A stretch of DNA of 64,000 nucleotides from Spirosoma sp. KCTC 42546 (GTDB lineage: Bacteria > Bacteroidota > Bacteroidia > Cytophagales > Spirosomataceae): NCBI RefSeq assembly GCF_006965485.1, contig NZ_CP041360.1:2232001-2296000 (forward strand), written 5' to 3'. Shown here piece by piece: positions 26,301 to 33,804 of the stretch (within the stretch, counting starts at the first letter, position 1; the number at the start of each line of letters is the position of its first letter). Position numbers and translations under genes: made by a program. The notes under the pieces are model-generated. The model worked only from the letters and a program-made list of their open reading frames with translations. It had not been told where the DNA came from and did not search any database.

Positions 26301-27107
26301 GAAGGCCGGTATCTGGTTCGGGCCGCGTATACCGATAAGGGTAACCAAGGTATTCCGCCAATTACAGCCGAAAAAACACTGTTACTACGGAGTGCCAAGA
26401 TGCCAGCCGCAAAAGCGGAGAAGACGGATGGTGTGATGAAGTACGGTACCATTATTATTGCCTCGGTGAAAGGGGGTAATATTGGGTTCAGCAACATAGA
26501 CCTGACAGGCATTGAGCAGCTTAAGTTTACCGCTTCGGCCCCAAAATCCCAGTTAAATGCAGCCGGTGGAATAATCGAAGTCCGACTGGACGAACCAACG
26601 GGCAAACTAATTGGCCAAACCGACTTTATTGGGCCTGCCGATGGCGCCAGTTTAACCAATATGCCACCGCCAGTAGTGGCTAAACTATCGGGCGCAACGG
26701 GTGTGCATGACGTGTATCTGGTCTTTAAAAATGATAAAGCTCCCGCTGGTCAGGCCTTGTTCGTCCTGATGGATCTGGAATTTCAGACGAGTCAGTCAGC
26801 GAGTGCAAGCCTTAATCCAGCCCCGGCTCAGGCTACTTCAGGAAGCTCGTCGGCGCAGGATCTGAATGACTATGCGGGCAAGTATAAGATGACTGGTCTT
26901 CCGTTTGAGTACATTGACATTATGGCTAAAGACGGTAAACTATTTATAAAGGCAGGTACCAACGAAGGAGAACTCACACCCGGTACGGAAGCCGATGAGT
27001 TTAAAGGAGGCAGTAATACTGTGCTCACCTTCGGCCGGGATACTGACAAAAAGGTCACGTCAATCACGCTCAACGCGCAGGGGATGACCTTTAAAGGGAG
27101 TAAGTAA
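23334..27107 (+). CDS. ThuA / PQQ-type sugar dehydrogenase / PKD / cytochrome c multidomain protein
   Basis: A 1,257-residue exported protein. In order: signal anchor (about 8-28); ThuA-like domain (about 33-245, ILVFSKTAAFRHASI, YVGIHAATDTEYDW, GGRSFYTAGGHTD); glucose/sorbosone dehydrogenase beta-propeller (about 260-700, EGGLLGIAKDPHF, MGHRNPFRISVDPKTG, GNYGWPYF); PKD domain (about 710-800); a short linker; cytochrome c with CKACHS near 895 and a distal methionine in the VAMSAHP segment; a beta domain like CBM6 (about 1000-1145); and a C-terminal beta domain. It likely oxidises a sugar in the periplasm and passes electrons to its own haem. A TTG one codon upstream is not needed. Confidence 0.88.
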   Translation: MIQFIPNSLRWLVGTALVGLVSIGLWSYVGANEPPRILVFSKTAAFRHASIGAGQKALFQLGKEKGFSVDTTENAARFTEENLKRYRAVVFLSTTGDVLNAAQQNAFERYIQAGGGYVGIHAATDTEYDWPWYNKLAGAWFSNHPMPNNVQKGTFVVADKNNPATSFLPERWEREDEFYSFKNISPALHVLLTIDEKTYQGGTNGDNHPMAWYQEFEGGRSFYTAGGHTDATFSEPLFLRHLGAGLHYVMGGDSPKPLDYTKAKTKRLPEENRFSKVVLAEKLDEPMELAVLPDSRVLVVERKGNVKLFSPSTGKLKVINHIPVNTKVTNKKGEVGEDEGGLLGIAKDPHFTQNHWIYLYYSPEGKEAKNSVVRYEFIGDELVMSSKKVILDVATQREISGHAGGSMTFDNHGNLYISTGDNINPQESNGFSPSDERPGREPFDAQMTSANTNDLRGKVLRIHPEADGSYTIPEGNLFPKGTAKTRPEIYTMGHRNPFRISVDPKTGYMYWGDIGPDAASAKDERGPAGQDEVGQARKAGNYGWPYFVGDNKAYHQYDFATGQSGPLYDPAQPVNKSVNNTGLNQLPPAQKAFIWYPYAESKEFPLVGSGGRSAMAGPVYYKDQFAQAKRPFPDYYDGKLLIYEWMRGWLMAVTMDANGNYASMERVMPSYKFSNPMDMEFGPEGDLYMLEYGSGWFTQNDDARLVRIEYNGGNRKPQVQVATSKKGGSIPFKAQLSSAGTKDFDNDALTYVWTISPKAGGATRTFKEANPTVSFDKPGIYKATLTVTDGKGGSSNRTIEIMAGNEEPVLTFETKNSNQTFFFPGQPFAYDVKVQDKEDGSLTNGKIKPNEVAVNIDYLAEGYDLAAIAQGHRSADATAQVGKGLTLIEANDCKACHSIEKKSVGPAYQQVALKYKGDAGAAERLAKKVISGGSGAWGEVAMSAHPQLSSTDAQEMVGYILSLAEKKQAAPSLPVKGSYTMNLPKGDKGEGRYLVRAAYTDKGNQGIPPITAEKTLLLRSAKMPAAKAEKTDGVMKYGTIIIASVKGGNIGFSNIDLTGIEQLKFTASAPKSQLNAAGGIIEVRLDEPTGKLIGQTDFIGPADGASLTNMPPPVVAKLSGATGVHDVYLVFKNDKAPAGQALFVLMDLEFQTSQSASASLNPAPAQATSGSSSAQDLNDYAGKYKMTGLPFEYIDIMAKDGKLFIKAGTNEGELTPGTEADEFKGGSNTVLTFGRDTDKKVTSITLNAQGMTFKGSK

Positions 27108-27151
27108 TCCGCGTTACAACTAAAAATTTCACGTTTAAACCAATTCTAACA

Positions 27152-27529
27152 ATGAAAAAAGTAAGTCTGTTTCTGTTCATTTTTCTTCTGGGTGTTTGTG
27201 TCAAAGGGTTTTCTCAGGCAACGCCACCAACTGACTTTTTTGCTGGCAAATGGGAAATCACCATTATGGGTACACCCGAAGGTGACGCCAAAATGGTGAC
27301 TGAACTGATCCGGAAAGACGGTAAACTGACGGGTGAACTGAAAGATCCATCGGGGACAAGACCCGTTACGCCAATCACTAAAATTGTGGAAGAGGGCACT
27401 AAACTGACCATCTATTTCGACACGGCGCAGGCTGGAGAAATTCCGGTTGAACTGACCAAAGTGGATGATGACCATTTGAAAGGCTCGCTGATGAATATGT
27501 TTGAGTCTACCGCTCTGCGGGTCAAGTAA
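27152..27529 (+). CDS. small secreted protein, lipocalin-like repeat of beta strands
   Basis: A 125-residue protein with signal peptide KKVSLFLFIFLLGVCVKGFS. The mature part starts DFFAGKWEITIMGTPEGDAKM and continues with short alternating strands (GKLTGELKDPSG, GTKLTIYFDT, EIPVELTKVDDDHLKGSL). The W-x-I opening and GxLxG strands are common in small secreted proteins that resemble the C-terminal domain of the preceding multidomain protein. It follows that gene by 44 bases and is closed by a hairpin, so the two form an operon. Function is unknown. Confidence 0.75.
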   Translation: MKKVSLFLFIFLLGVCVKGFSQATPPTDFFAGKWEITIMGTPEGDAKMVTELIRKDGKLTGELKDPSGTRPVTPITKIVEEGTKLTIYFDTAQAGEIPVELTKVDDDHLKGSLMNMFESTALRVK

Positions 27530-27562
27530 TTTATTGACAGACGGCTGTGTAGTTTGTCAGAC

Positions 27563-27596
27563 ACGTAGGGGGCGGTTGTTTTGACCGCCCCTACGT
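27563..27596 (+). terminator. hairpin after the ThuA operon
   Basis: ACGTAGGGGGCGGT (27563-27576) pairs with ACCGCCCCTACGT (27584-27596) with one bulged G and a 7-base loop, 34 bases after the stop. It is GC-rich and symmetric, with no long T-run. Confidence 0.65.
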
Positions 27597-27631
27597 TAGT
27601 TCCGGATTTTACTGTAGGGGTTAGTCACTCA

Positions 27632-28117
27632 TCACGGAAAAATCCACATTCAGCGATCTAATTCACGTACTCATCACCTTTGATTTTCAGAGAAGTAGCA
27701 TTCATGGCAACTTTGTTTCATCAAAAAAGGAACAAACCACTACTTACTAAAAAAGCCATGAAAAAAGTACTTATTCTGATGTTGGGTCTGGTAGCCAGTA
27801 CCGCGTCGTTCGCCAATGTATCAACTCCACAAACCTCTGCTTCCGGCACACGGGTAGTGATGACGGCCGATCATAAAATCAGGCTCTACGTACCAGCTAA
27901 TCCAACCAAAGGCCAACTGGCTATTCTGGATGCCAATGGCAAGGCCGTCTATACTACAACGGTAGCGCTTCAAAAAGGGTTGAGCCAGCAATTCGATGTG
28001 TCGGGCTTAGGCACGGGCACTTACCGACTGACGCTGACAACAGACCAGGAAACGGTCATAAAGACATTTGTGGTGCAGGCTAATCCCAATGAAAGCTTTG
28101 TGGTTCAGGAATCGTAA
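27632..28117 (+). repeat. direct repeat, copy B (promoter region plus small secreted gene)
   Basis: Second copy of the block at 21839-22320, in the same orientation 5.8 kb away. The conserved upstream words are ATCACGGAAAAATCCACATT, CCTTTGATTTTCAGAG, and CATGGCAACTTTGTTTCATC. In this copy the frame from the upstream ATGGCAACT stays open into the coding region, whereas in copy A it meets TAA after six codons; the conserved start is therefore the later ATG in both. Confidence 0.85.
27758..28117 (+). CDS. small secreted protein resembling a stand-alone T9SS sorting domain (copy B)
   Basis: A 119-residue paralogue of the protein at 21964. The signal peptide is identical over 17 residues, and the core reads KGQLAILDANGKAVYTTT, LSQQFDVSGLGTGTYRLTL, ETVIKTFVVQANPNESFVVQ. 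Differences cluster in the first 30 mature residues, while the sorting-domain-like core and the tail are conserved, suggesting selection on that part. ATG 27758 is chosen because copy A excludes the longer start. A T-run terminator follows at 28168. Confidence 0.72.
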   Translation: MKKVLILMLGLVASTASFANVSTPQTSASGTRVVMTADHKIRLYVPANPTKGQLAILDANGKAVYTTTVALQKGLSQQFDVSGLGTGTYRLTLTTDQETVIKTFVVQANPNESFVVQES

Positions 28118-28167
28118 TCGTATTGCTAACGAACGGGAAGCACATTGAGAATCCGCCATCAATCACG

Positions 28168-28206
28168 AATCCGACGAGCCAATTCAGAATGGTTTGTCGG
28201 ATTTTT
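28168..28206 (+). terminator. intrinsic terminator after copy B gene
   Basis: AATCCGAC (28168-28175) pairs with GTCGGATT (28196-28203) and is followed by a T-run (TTTTT). It lies 51 bases after the stop codon. The remaining DNA up to 28400 has no recognisable gene. Confidence 0.7.
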
Positions 28207-28400
28207 AGGTATGAGCCGATTCATTAAACGAGGAATGGTACGGGGTTCAAATTCGGCTGGCATACTGATACAAAGGCCACACCAATAACGCTTAGCGTTC
28301 AGGTAATTTCTGCGGTAAAGAGAACAAGTAATAATGAGCTAGTATGGGCTTCTTTGGGAGCTAAACGAGTCAATCCTAAACACCTACGACTACTTTCATC

Positions 28401-31400
28401 ATGAAGAAGATCACCTTTCTGGCCTGGCTGCTACCGGCGTTAGCGTTTGCGCAGCCTTCGCCCCTTCAAAAGGGCTTTCAAGTCCCCCCTAATTCGGCCA
28501 AGCCCCGCGTGTGGTGGCACTGGATGAACGGCAACATCACTAAAGAGGGTATTACCAAAGACCTTGAATGGATGAACCGAGTTGGCATTGGTGGGTTTCA
28601 AAACTTCGACGCCAGCCTGTTTACGCCAGCCGTGACGCCCAAAAAGCTGGTGTTCATGACCCCCGACTGGAAAGATGCCTTTAAACACACCACTGATCTG
28701 GCTGAGAAGCTTGGCCTTGAAATGGCCATTGCCGGTTCGCCGGGCTGGAGCGTAACGGGTGGTCCCTGGGTGCCCGCCAGCGATGCCATGAAAAAGTACG
28801 TCTGGTCTGAAACACGAATAACAGGTGGTCAGGCCTACTCGGGTAAACTGCCCCAGCCGCCAACCACAACAGGCAAATTCCAGAATGTGGCGCTAGCTCC
28901 CGATATGCTCAGCCAATCAGCAGGTAAGTTGTCAGAATACTATGCTGATGCCGCCGTAATTGCTTATCGCTTGCCAGCCTCTGAGAAACCTGTGGCGTCA
29001 CTGAATCCGAAAATTACATCGAGTGGCGGTGCGTTCAGCCTGGCCGAATTGACCGACGGTGACCTGGCTACGACTAAATTACTTCCACCCATGGAAGTTG
29101 GGCAGGATATGTGGCTGCAATACGAATTTGAGAGCCCACAAACGATTAAGGCGTTTACTATTGTAGGCTCTGCTGCAGCCGGTGAACTGGCTGAATTCAG
29201 AGGCATGCCCGACAACCGGATGCTGAAGGTGAGCGATGATGGAGTTAACTTTCGGGATGTTGTCATTATCCGGGGCAGTACAATTCCTCAAAGCACCATG
29301 GGAATCCTGCCTACCACGGCCAAATACTTCCGGTTTACATTTAAAACCGAGAAGCCCGAAGGGAATGGGTTTGCGGCCATGATGGGCGGTAGTGCTGAAC
29401 CCGGCAAACCGCAGGGCGTACCCGTAGCTGAACTAGTATTGCACAATACCGACCGCATAGATTTATTCGAGCAAAAAGCGGGCTTCAGCCCCTGGAAAGA
29501 AAGTACTCACTCACTGGTAAAACCCGGAGCGGATGCCATTCCTACGCAGGATGTAGTGGATTTGACGTCGAAAATGGGCGCTGACGGTACGTTGAACTGG
29601 ACTGCCCCCGCCGGTAACTGGATTGTGATGCGACTAGGCTATTCGATTACGGGTCGGAAAAACCACCCTGCTTCGCCCGAAGCTACAGGGCTGGAAGTTG
29701 ATAAGCTCGATAAAGTGGCTGTCAGAAAATACATCGACACCTATCTGGACATGTACAAAGATGCCACCGGAGGCCAAATGGGTGCCAAGGGGCTTCAATA
29801 CATGGTTCTGGATAGCTACGAAGCGGGTCATATGACCTGGACCAAGGCCATGCCCGACGAGTTCCAGAAACGACGCGGTTATGACATCAAGCCCTGGCTT
29901 CCAGTGCTGACGGGCCGTGTTGTGAAGAGCGCTGAAGACAGTGAGAAATTTCTGTGGGATTTTCGCAAGACCATCGGCGAACTGATCGTCGAAAATCATT
30001 ATGAAGTAATCGGCGATGCACTGCACGCACGGGGTATGAAACGCTACACCGAGTCGCATGAAAACGGCCGAATTTATTTAGCCGACGGCATGGACGTGAA
30101 GCGCAAGGCCGATATTCCCATGTCGGCCATGTGGACGCCGGGTAGTCTGGCTGGTGGTGCCAACGAGGAAGTTCGCAGCGAAGCCGACATTCGGGAAGCC
30201 GCTTCGGTGGCGCACATCTATGGGCAGAACCTGGTAGCGGCTGAGTCGATGACATCCATTCAAAATGCATTTAGCTGGCACCCCGAGAAACTAAAACGTA
30301 CCGCCGATCTGGAAATGGCGTCGGGTCTGAATCGATTTGTGGTCCATACGTCGGTACACCAGCCGCTGGACGATAAGAAGCCCGGCTTTTCGCTCGGGCC
30401 CTTTGGTCAGTACTTTACCCGGCAGGAAACCTGGGCTGAACAGGCCAGCGCCTGGACGGGCTACCTGGGCCGAAGCTGCTTTTTACTACAACAGGGCAAA
30501 CCCGTTGTCGATGTACTGTATTACTACGGCGAGAACAACAACATTACACAGGCGTTTGCCCAAAAATTACCTGCCATCCCGGCTGGTTATGAGTTTGACT
30601 TTGCCAATTCCACCGTTGTAAAGAGTGCTCTGCGCATAGAAGGAGGAAAGATTATAACGCCAAGTGGGCAGCAATACCGTTTGTTCGTGCTGGATTCATC
30701 GGCGAGAACAATGACCCTGCCTGTTCTGAAAAAACTGGCCGAGCTGGTTAAGTCCGGTATGAAAGTGGCTGGTGTTAAACCCGAACGCTCGCCCAGCCTG
30801 ACCGACAATGCATCGGAGTTTACGTCGCTGGTGAACCAGATCTGGAGCAACCCGAACGTATCGACCAAGCCCGTGGAGACTGTATTACAGGGCATGAGTA
30901 TTCCGAAAGATGTAGACATATCCGGCGCGAAAGCAAAGATACTGTACGTACACCGCCAAACCACCGACCGCGACGGCGGACCGTCGGACCTCTACTGGCT
31001 CGACAGTCGTAGCGAAGCCCCAAATGAAGCTACGATTAGCTTCCGGGTAACAGGTAAAGTGCCGGAGTTATGGAACCCTGAAACGGGTAAAACGGAAATG
31101 GTATCGTATCAGATCAAAGACGGGCGAACGAGTATACCGCTCAAGTTTGAGTCGTGGGGCGCTTACTTTATCGTCTTCCGTAACAAGGCAACGGTCGCTT
31201 CGTACACCAAACCTGTCGTTACAGAATCACCTGTAGCCAGTGTAACTGGTGCCTGGAAGGTTAATTTTCAGGAGGGACGAGGTGCCCCTCAACAGACCAC
31301 GTTGAACACACTTGGGTCATTGACCGACAATGCCGACCCAGGTATTAAATACTTCTCCGGTACAGCCGCTTACGACAACACATTTGAGGTAGCGAAGGTG

Positions 31401-31739
31401 ACTAAAAATGCGTCCTACATTCTTGATCTGGGCGAGGTGAAGAATATCGCTGAGGTGATCATCAATGGTAAAAAAGTGGGTACTGTCTGGAAGAAGCCCT
31501 TCCGTATCGACATCACGGAGGCTTTGAAAGCAGGCAACAACACGGTTCAGGTGAAGGTCACGAACCTGTGGGTCAATCGCCTGATTGGGGATGCCCAGCC
31601 AGGCGTAACGAACAAGATTACGTTTACCACCCTGCCGTTCTACAAGGCAGATGCACCTGTACTACCATCAGGTCTGCTAGGACCCGTTCGCGTACTGGAA
31701 GCGACGCCAGCTACCGTAACGGCGCAGGTAAAACGATAA
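28401..31739 (+). CDS. GH106-family glycoside hydrolase (alpha-L-rhamnosidase-like), secreted
   Basis: A 1,112-residue enzyme that should remove terminal alpha-L-rhamnose from plant polysaccharides such as rhamnogalacturonan. Signal peptide KKITFLAWLLPALAFA. The family opening follows: FQVPPNSAKPRVWWHWMNGN, then DLEWMNRVGIGGFQNFDASL, AIAGSPGWSVTGGPWVPA. Central motifs include VLDSYEAGHMTW near 475 and RYTESHENGR near 550, where acidic catalytic residues of the family sit. A C-terminal galactose-binding-like domain (about 960-1100) includes VINGKKVGTVWKKPFRIDIT and NLWVNRLIGD. It is a single gene flanked by terminators and element E4. Confidence 0.88.
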   Translation: MKKITFLAWLLPALAFAQPSPLQKGFQVPPNSAKPRVWWHWMNGNITKEGITKDLEWMNRVGIGGFQNFDASLFTPAVTPKKLVFMTPDWKDAFKHTTDLAEKLGLEMAIAGSPGWSVTGGPWVPASDAMKKYVWSETRITGGQAYSGKLPQPPTTTGKFQNVALAPDMLSQSAGKLSEYYADAAVIAYRLPASEKPVASLNPKITSSGGAFSLAELTDGDLATTKLLPPMEVGQDMWLQYEFESPQTIKAFTIVGSAAAGELAEFRGMPDNRMLKVSDDGVNFRDVVIIRGSTIPQSTMGILPTTAKYFRFTFKTEKPEGNGFAAMMGGSAEPGKPQGVPVAELVLHNTDRIDLFEQKAGFSPWKESTHSLVKPGADAIPTQDVVDLTSKMGADGTLNWTAPAGNWIVMRLGYSITGRKNHPASPEATGLEVDKLDKVAVRKYIDTYLDMYKDATGGQMGAKGLQYMVLDSYEAGHMTWTKAMPDEFQKRRGYDIKPWLPVLTGRVVKSAEDSEKFLWDFRKTIGELIVENHYEVIGDALHARGMKRYTESHENGRIYLADGMDVKRKADIPMSAMWTPGSLAGGANEEVRSEADIREAASVAHIYGQNLVAAESMTSIQNAFSWHPEKLKRTADLEMASGLNRFVVHTSVHQPLDDKKPGFSLGPFGQYFTRQETWAEQASAWTGYLGRSCFLLQQGKPVVDVLYYYGENNNITQAFAQKLPAIPAGYEFDFANSTVVKSALRIEGGKIITPSGQQYRLFVLDSSARTMTLPVLKKLAELVKSGMKVAGVKPERSPSLTDNASEFTSLVNQIWSNPNVSTKPVETVLQGMSIPKDVDISGAKAKILYVHRQTTDRDGGPSDLYWLDSRSEAPNEATISFRVTGKVPELWNPETGKTEMVSYQIKDGRTSIPLKFESWGAYFIVFRNKATVASYTKPVVTESPVASVTGAWKVNFQEGRGAPQQTTLNTLGSLTDNADPGIKYFSGTAAYDNTFEVAKVTKNASYILDLGEVKNIAEVIINGKKVGTVWKKPFRIDITEALKAGNNTVQVKVTNLWVNRLIGDAQPGVTNKITFTTLPFYKADAPVLPSGLLGPVRVLEATPATVTAQVKR

Positions 31740-31770
31740 GTGGATGCTTACGTAGTCAACTAAAATTAAT

Positions 31771-31844
31771 AACCATAGAGGCACAGAGAGCACAACGTTT
31801 TAATAAGACGATAAAAACTCTGTGCTCTCTGTGCCTCTGTGGTT
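31771..31844. repeat. palindromic tandem-word element E4 (CACAGAG family)
   Basis: Arms of 31 bp at 31771-31801 and 31814-31844 pair with three mismatches. The arm is made of ACAGAG-type words (GAGGCACAGAGAGCACA). The same sequence family forms E8 at 48228-48308, 16 kb away. It begins 32 bases after the rhamnosidase stop. Confidence 0.85.
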
Positions 31845-31872
31845 AAAAAATAGTTTGCATCATACCAATTGA

Positions 31873-31913
31873 ACAGAAGGCTGTTGAGTCGAATATATTC
31901 AACAGTCTTCTGT
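31873..31913 (+). terminator. hairpin between rhamnosidase and kinase/phosphatase genes
   Basis: ACAGAAGGCTGTTGA (31873-31887) pairs with TCAACAGTCTTCTGT (31899-31913) with one mismatch and an 11-base loop. No T-run follows. It lies just after E4. Confidence 0.5.
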
Positions 31914-32070
31914 GTTAAAGAATAAGAAGCAGGCTAACCGGAAAAAGTACAAATTGCATCATCTACTCTGAGAACGGTATGGTAACCCGTTTTTCAGGGT
32001 AGATGATGCTTGTTTATAGGCGAGTCTCAGTTTATGAATACGTTTGTAAATGGCTGAAAAGGAATAACAT

Positions 32071-33027
32071 ATGAAAAAAGTTCTCATCTTGGTTGGCCTG
32101 AGTGGAAGTGGAAAAACAACCTTTGCCCGCCAATTCTGCACCGAAAACCCGAACTGGTTACGCGTAAACAGGGATGACCTTCGCCGAAGTCTATTGTCTG
32201 TTGCACTCGACGAATACTGGCAAACCTGGCCTGAGCGCGAAAAAGACCGGATTGAAAACCTCGTTAATGAGCTACAGAAAACGGCAATCCTGGACGGTTT
32301 GGCACGGGGCTGGCATATATTGATCGACAATACAAACCTGAAACTGAGTTACATCAATCAACTCCGAAAATTGCTCGCCAGCCATTTCGATGAAGTTGAA
32401 ATCCAGTATCGACTAATGGAGACGCCTATAGACGAATGCATCCAGCGCGACCAGAACCGATTTGGCGTAGTAGGAGAGGCTGTCATTCGCAAACAGGCAG
32501 AACGACTTGTAGCCCTGAAACGGAATTTCAAGTTCCAGACCGAAGTTCTGACGCGAGATCCTGTTTTTCAACGGCTTCAGGACGAGTCCTTACCCCGTTG
32601 CGTATTGGTGGATATTGACGGCACAGTAGCTACCATGAGAGACCGAATCCACGGCGGTCGCTACCCCTTTGACTGGCATCGCGTAGGGGAGGATTTACCC
32701 AAATGGCCGATTATAAACTTAGTGAAAGCCTTGCGGGCATCGGGGTATACGATTGTATTCTTTTCGGGCCGGGATGCTGTTTGTCGCACTGAAACAATGG
32801 CGTGGATTAATCAATATTTTGGCTGGCAGTTTCCTGACTACGAGTTATTTATGCGCCCCCAGGGCAACAATAGCAAAGACGCTACCATCAAATACGAACT
32901 GTTTGAACAGCACATTCTTGGCCAGTACTACGTCGAACTCGTAATAGACGACCGCCAGCAGGTAGTGGATATGTGGCGACGTCAGTTGGGTTTAACTTGT
33001 GTGCAGGTGAATTATGGGGATTTTTAG
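32071..33027 (+). CDS. T4 Pnkp-like polynucleotide 5'-kinase/3'-phosphatase
   Basis: A 318-residue bifunctional nucleic-acid end-healing enzyme in the domain order of phage T4 Pnkp (PseT). The kinase P-loop GLSGSGKT spans 9-16, with Lys15; RVNRDDLRRS places Asp35 and Arg38 at the positions of the catalytic residues of T4 Pnkp. The HAD-type phosphatase begins at LVDIDGTVATM (Asp181, Asp183), with FFSGRDAV and the C terminus VIDDRQQVVDMWRR, which follows T4 closely to the last residues (GDF). No RNA ligase or Hen1 gene lies next to it. It may repair tRNA or other RNA cut by toxins, or be a phage-derived gene. Confidence 0.87.
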   Translation: MKKVLILVGLSGSGKTTFARQFCTENPNWLRVNRDDLRRSLLSVALDEYWQTWPEREKDRIENLVNELQKTAILDGLARGWHILIDNTNLKLSYINQLRKLLASHFDEVEIQYRLMETPIDECIQRDQNRFGVVGEAVIRKQAERLVALKRNFKFQTEVLTRDPVFQRLQDESLPRCVLVDIDGTVATMRDRIHGGRYPFDWHRVGEDLPKWPIINLVKALRASGYTIVFFSGRDAVCRTETMAWINQYFGWQFPDYELFMRPQGNNSKDATIKYELFEQHILGQYYVELVIDDRQQVVDMWRRQLGLTCVQVNYGDF

Positions 33028-33046
33028 GAGGCTAAGTGATTTGTAA

Positions 33047-33193
33047 TCAATTAGTTATCTTGCCTAGCTCGAACTTTTGACATAACCTGCGTTGCTTTCT
33101 CGATTTTTTCTGAGAATAAGGATGGAGATCTGGATGCTCTTTCAGACTGTCATCGATCTGTAAAATGGGTCGAGCGGTATAAAGAAAGGACAT
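33047..33193 (-). CDS. possible 48-residue small protein, unrecognised
   Basis: An ATG at 33193 opens 48 codons to a TGA at 33047: start MSFLYTARPILQIDD, then a basic stretch KKSRKQRRLCQKFELGK. It lies directly after the broken DUF5615 gene on the same strand, in otherwise empty DNA. It could be a small basic protein, the tail of a lost gene, or chance. No family is recognised. Confidence 0.2.
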   Translation of the reverse strand: MSFLYTARPILQIDDSLKEHPDLHPYSQKKSRKQRRLCQKFELGKITN

Positions 33194-33198
33194 TACTG

Positions 33199-33538
33199 TT
33201 AAAATAACTCCACTAGACCATATTCGTCGGACTCGTTCAATTTTTGAAGATCATCGACATGCTTTTGCAGGGTGTCCAGGACACTGGCTGACTACTGATT
33301 GCCCATTCGTAATAAAATAACTTTCGGAGGAAAGCCATACGTATTGGCCAGATTGTAGTAGTCGTCATCATTCGTGACGATGGTTCGGTTGTTGATCCGT
33401 GCCCATTGCCAGATTGCTATATCTTTAGCAGGGATTGGCAGACCTGTTCGGGTAACGTGTAAACAAAACAATCGGGGAATATACCCGCTAATTTCTTTAC
33501 TAAACGATAAGACAGGTTAGCGTCAAGCAGGATTTGTA
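33199..33538 (-). pseudogene. broken DUF5615 PIN-like toxin gene
   Basis: Reading on from the DUF433 stop, one frame gives IQILLDANLSYRLVKKLAGI FPDCF and then runs out. A second frame continues HVTRTGLPIPAKDIAIWQWA, RINNRTIVTNDDDYYNLANT, YGFPPKVILLRMGNQ, hits TAG, and reads on as SASVLDTLQKHVDDLQKLNE to a final TAA at 33199. Together they match a full PIN-like DUF5615 toxin, with the LLDxN and TNDxDY motifs of the family. There are at least two lesions: a frameshift near codon 26 and an in-frame stop near codon 82. No normal start codon remains either. The DUF433 gene upstream is intact. Confidence 0.82.
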
Positions 33539-33766
33539 TTAGGCAGCTATCAAACGGGTACGGCGCTCGCTATCAGCGGCAAAGGCTAGTGCTGCCCGAA
33601 TGTCATCGAGTGTTAATTCTGGGAAGTCGTCCAGAATCTCGTCATTCGTCATGCCCGATGCCAGCCAGCTTAGGATATCCTGTATAGCAATACGAGTACC
33701 TTTGATACAAGGCTTGCCGAAACGAATTGCTGGATTTAAACTGATGTACTCCTGATAATTATGCAT
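33539..33766 (-). CDS. DUF433 antitoxin-like protein
   Basis: A 75-residue DUF433 protein: NPAIRFGKPCIKGTRIAIQD, LSWLASGMTNDEILDDFPEL and DIRAALAFAAD are the family blocks, carrying a small helix-turn-helix. DUF433 genes normally precede a DUF5615 PIN-like gene in a toxin-antitoxin arrangement. Here the partner downstream is frameshifted. ATG 33766 is preferred over a TTG two codons upstream. The intact counterpart at 42645 shows the expected organisation. Confidence 0.85.
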   Translation of the reverse strand: MHNYQEYISLNPAIRFGKPCIKGTRIAIQDILSWLASGMTNDEILDDFPELTLDDIRAALAFAADSERRTRLIAA

Positions 33767-33804
33767 ACCCAAAGATAGAAAATTCTACCGTTATCAATCT
33801 GGTA

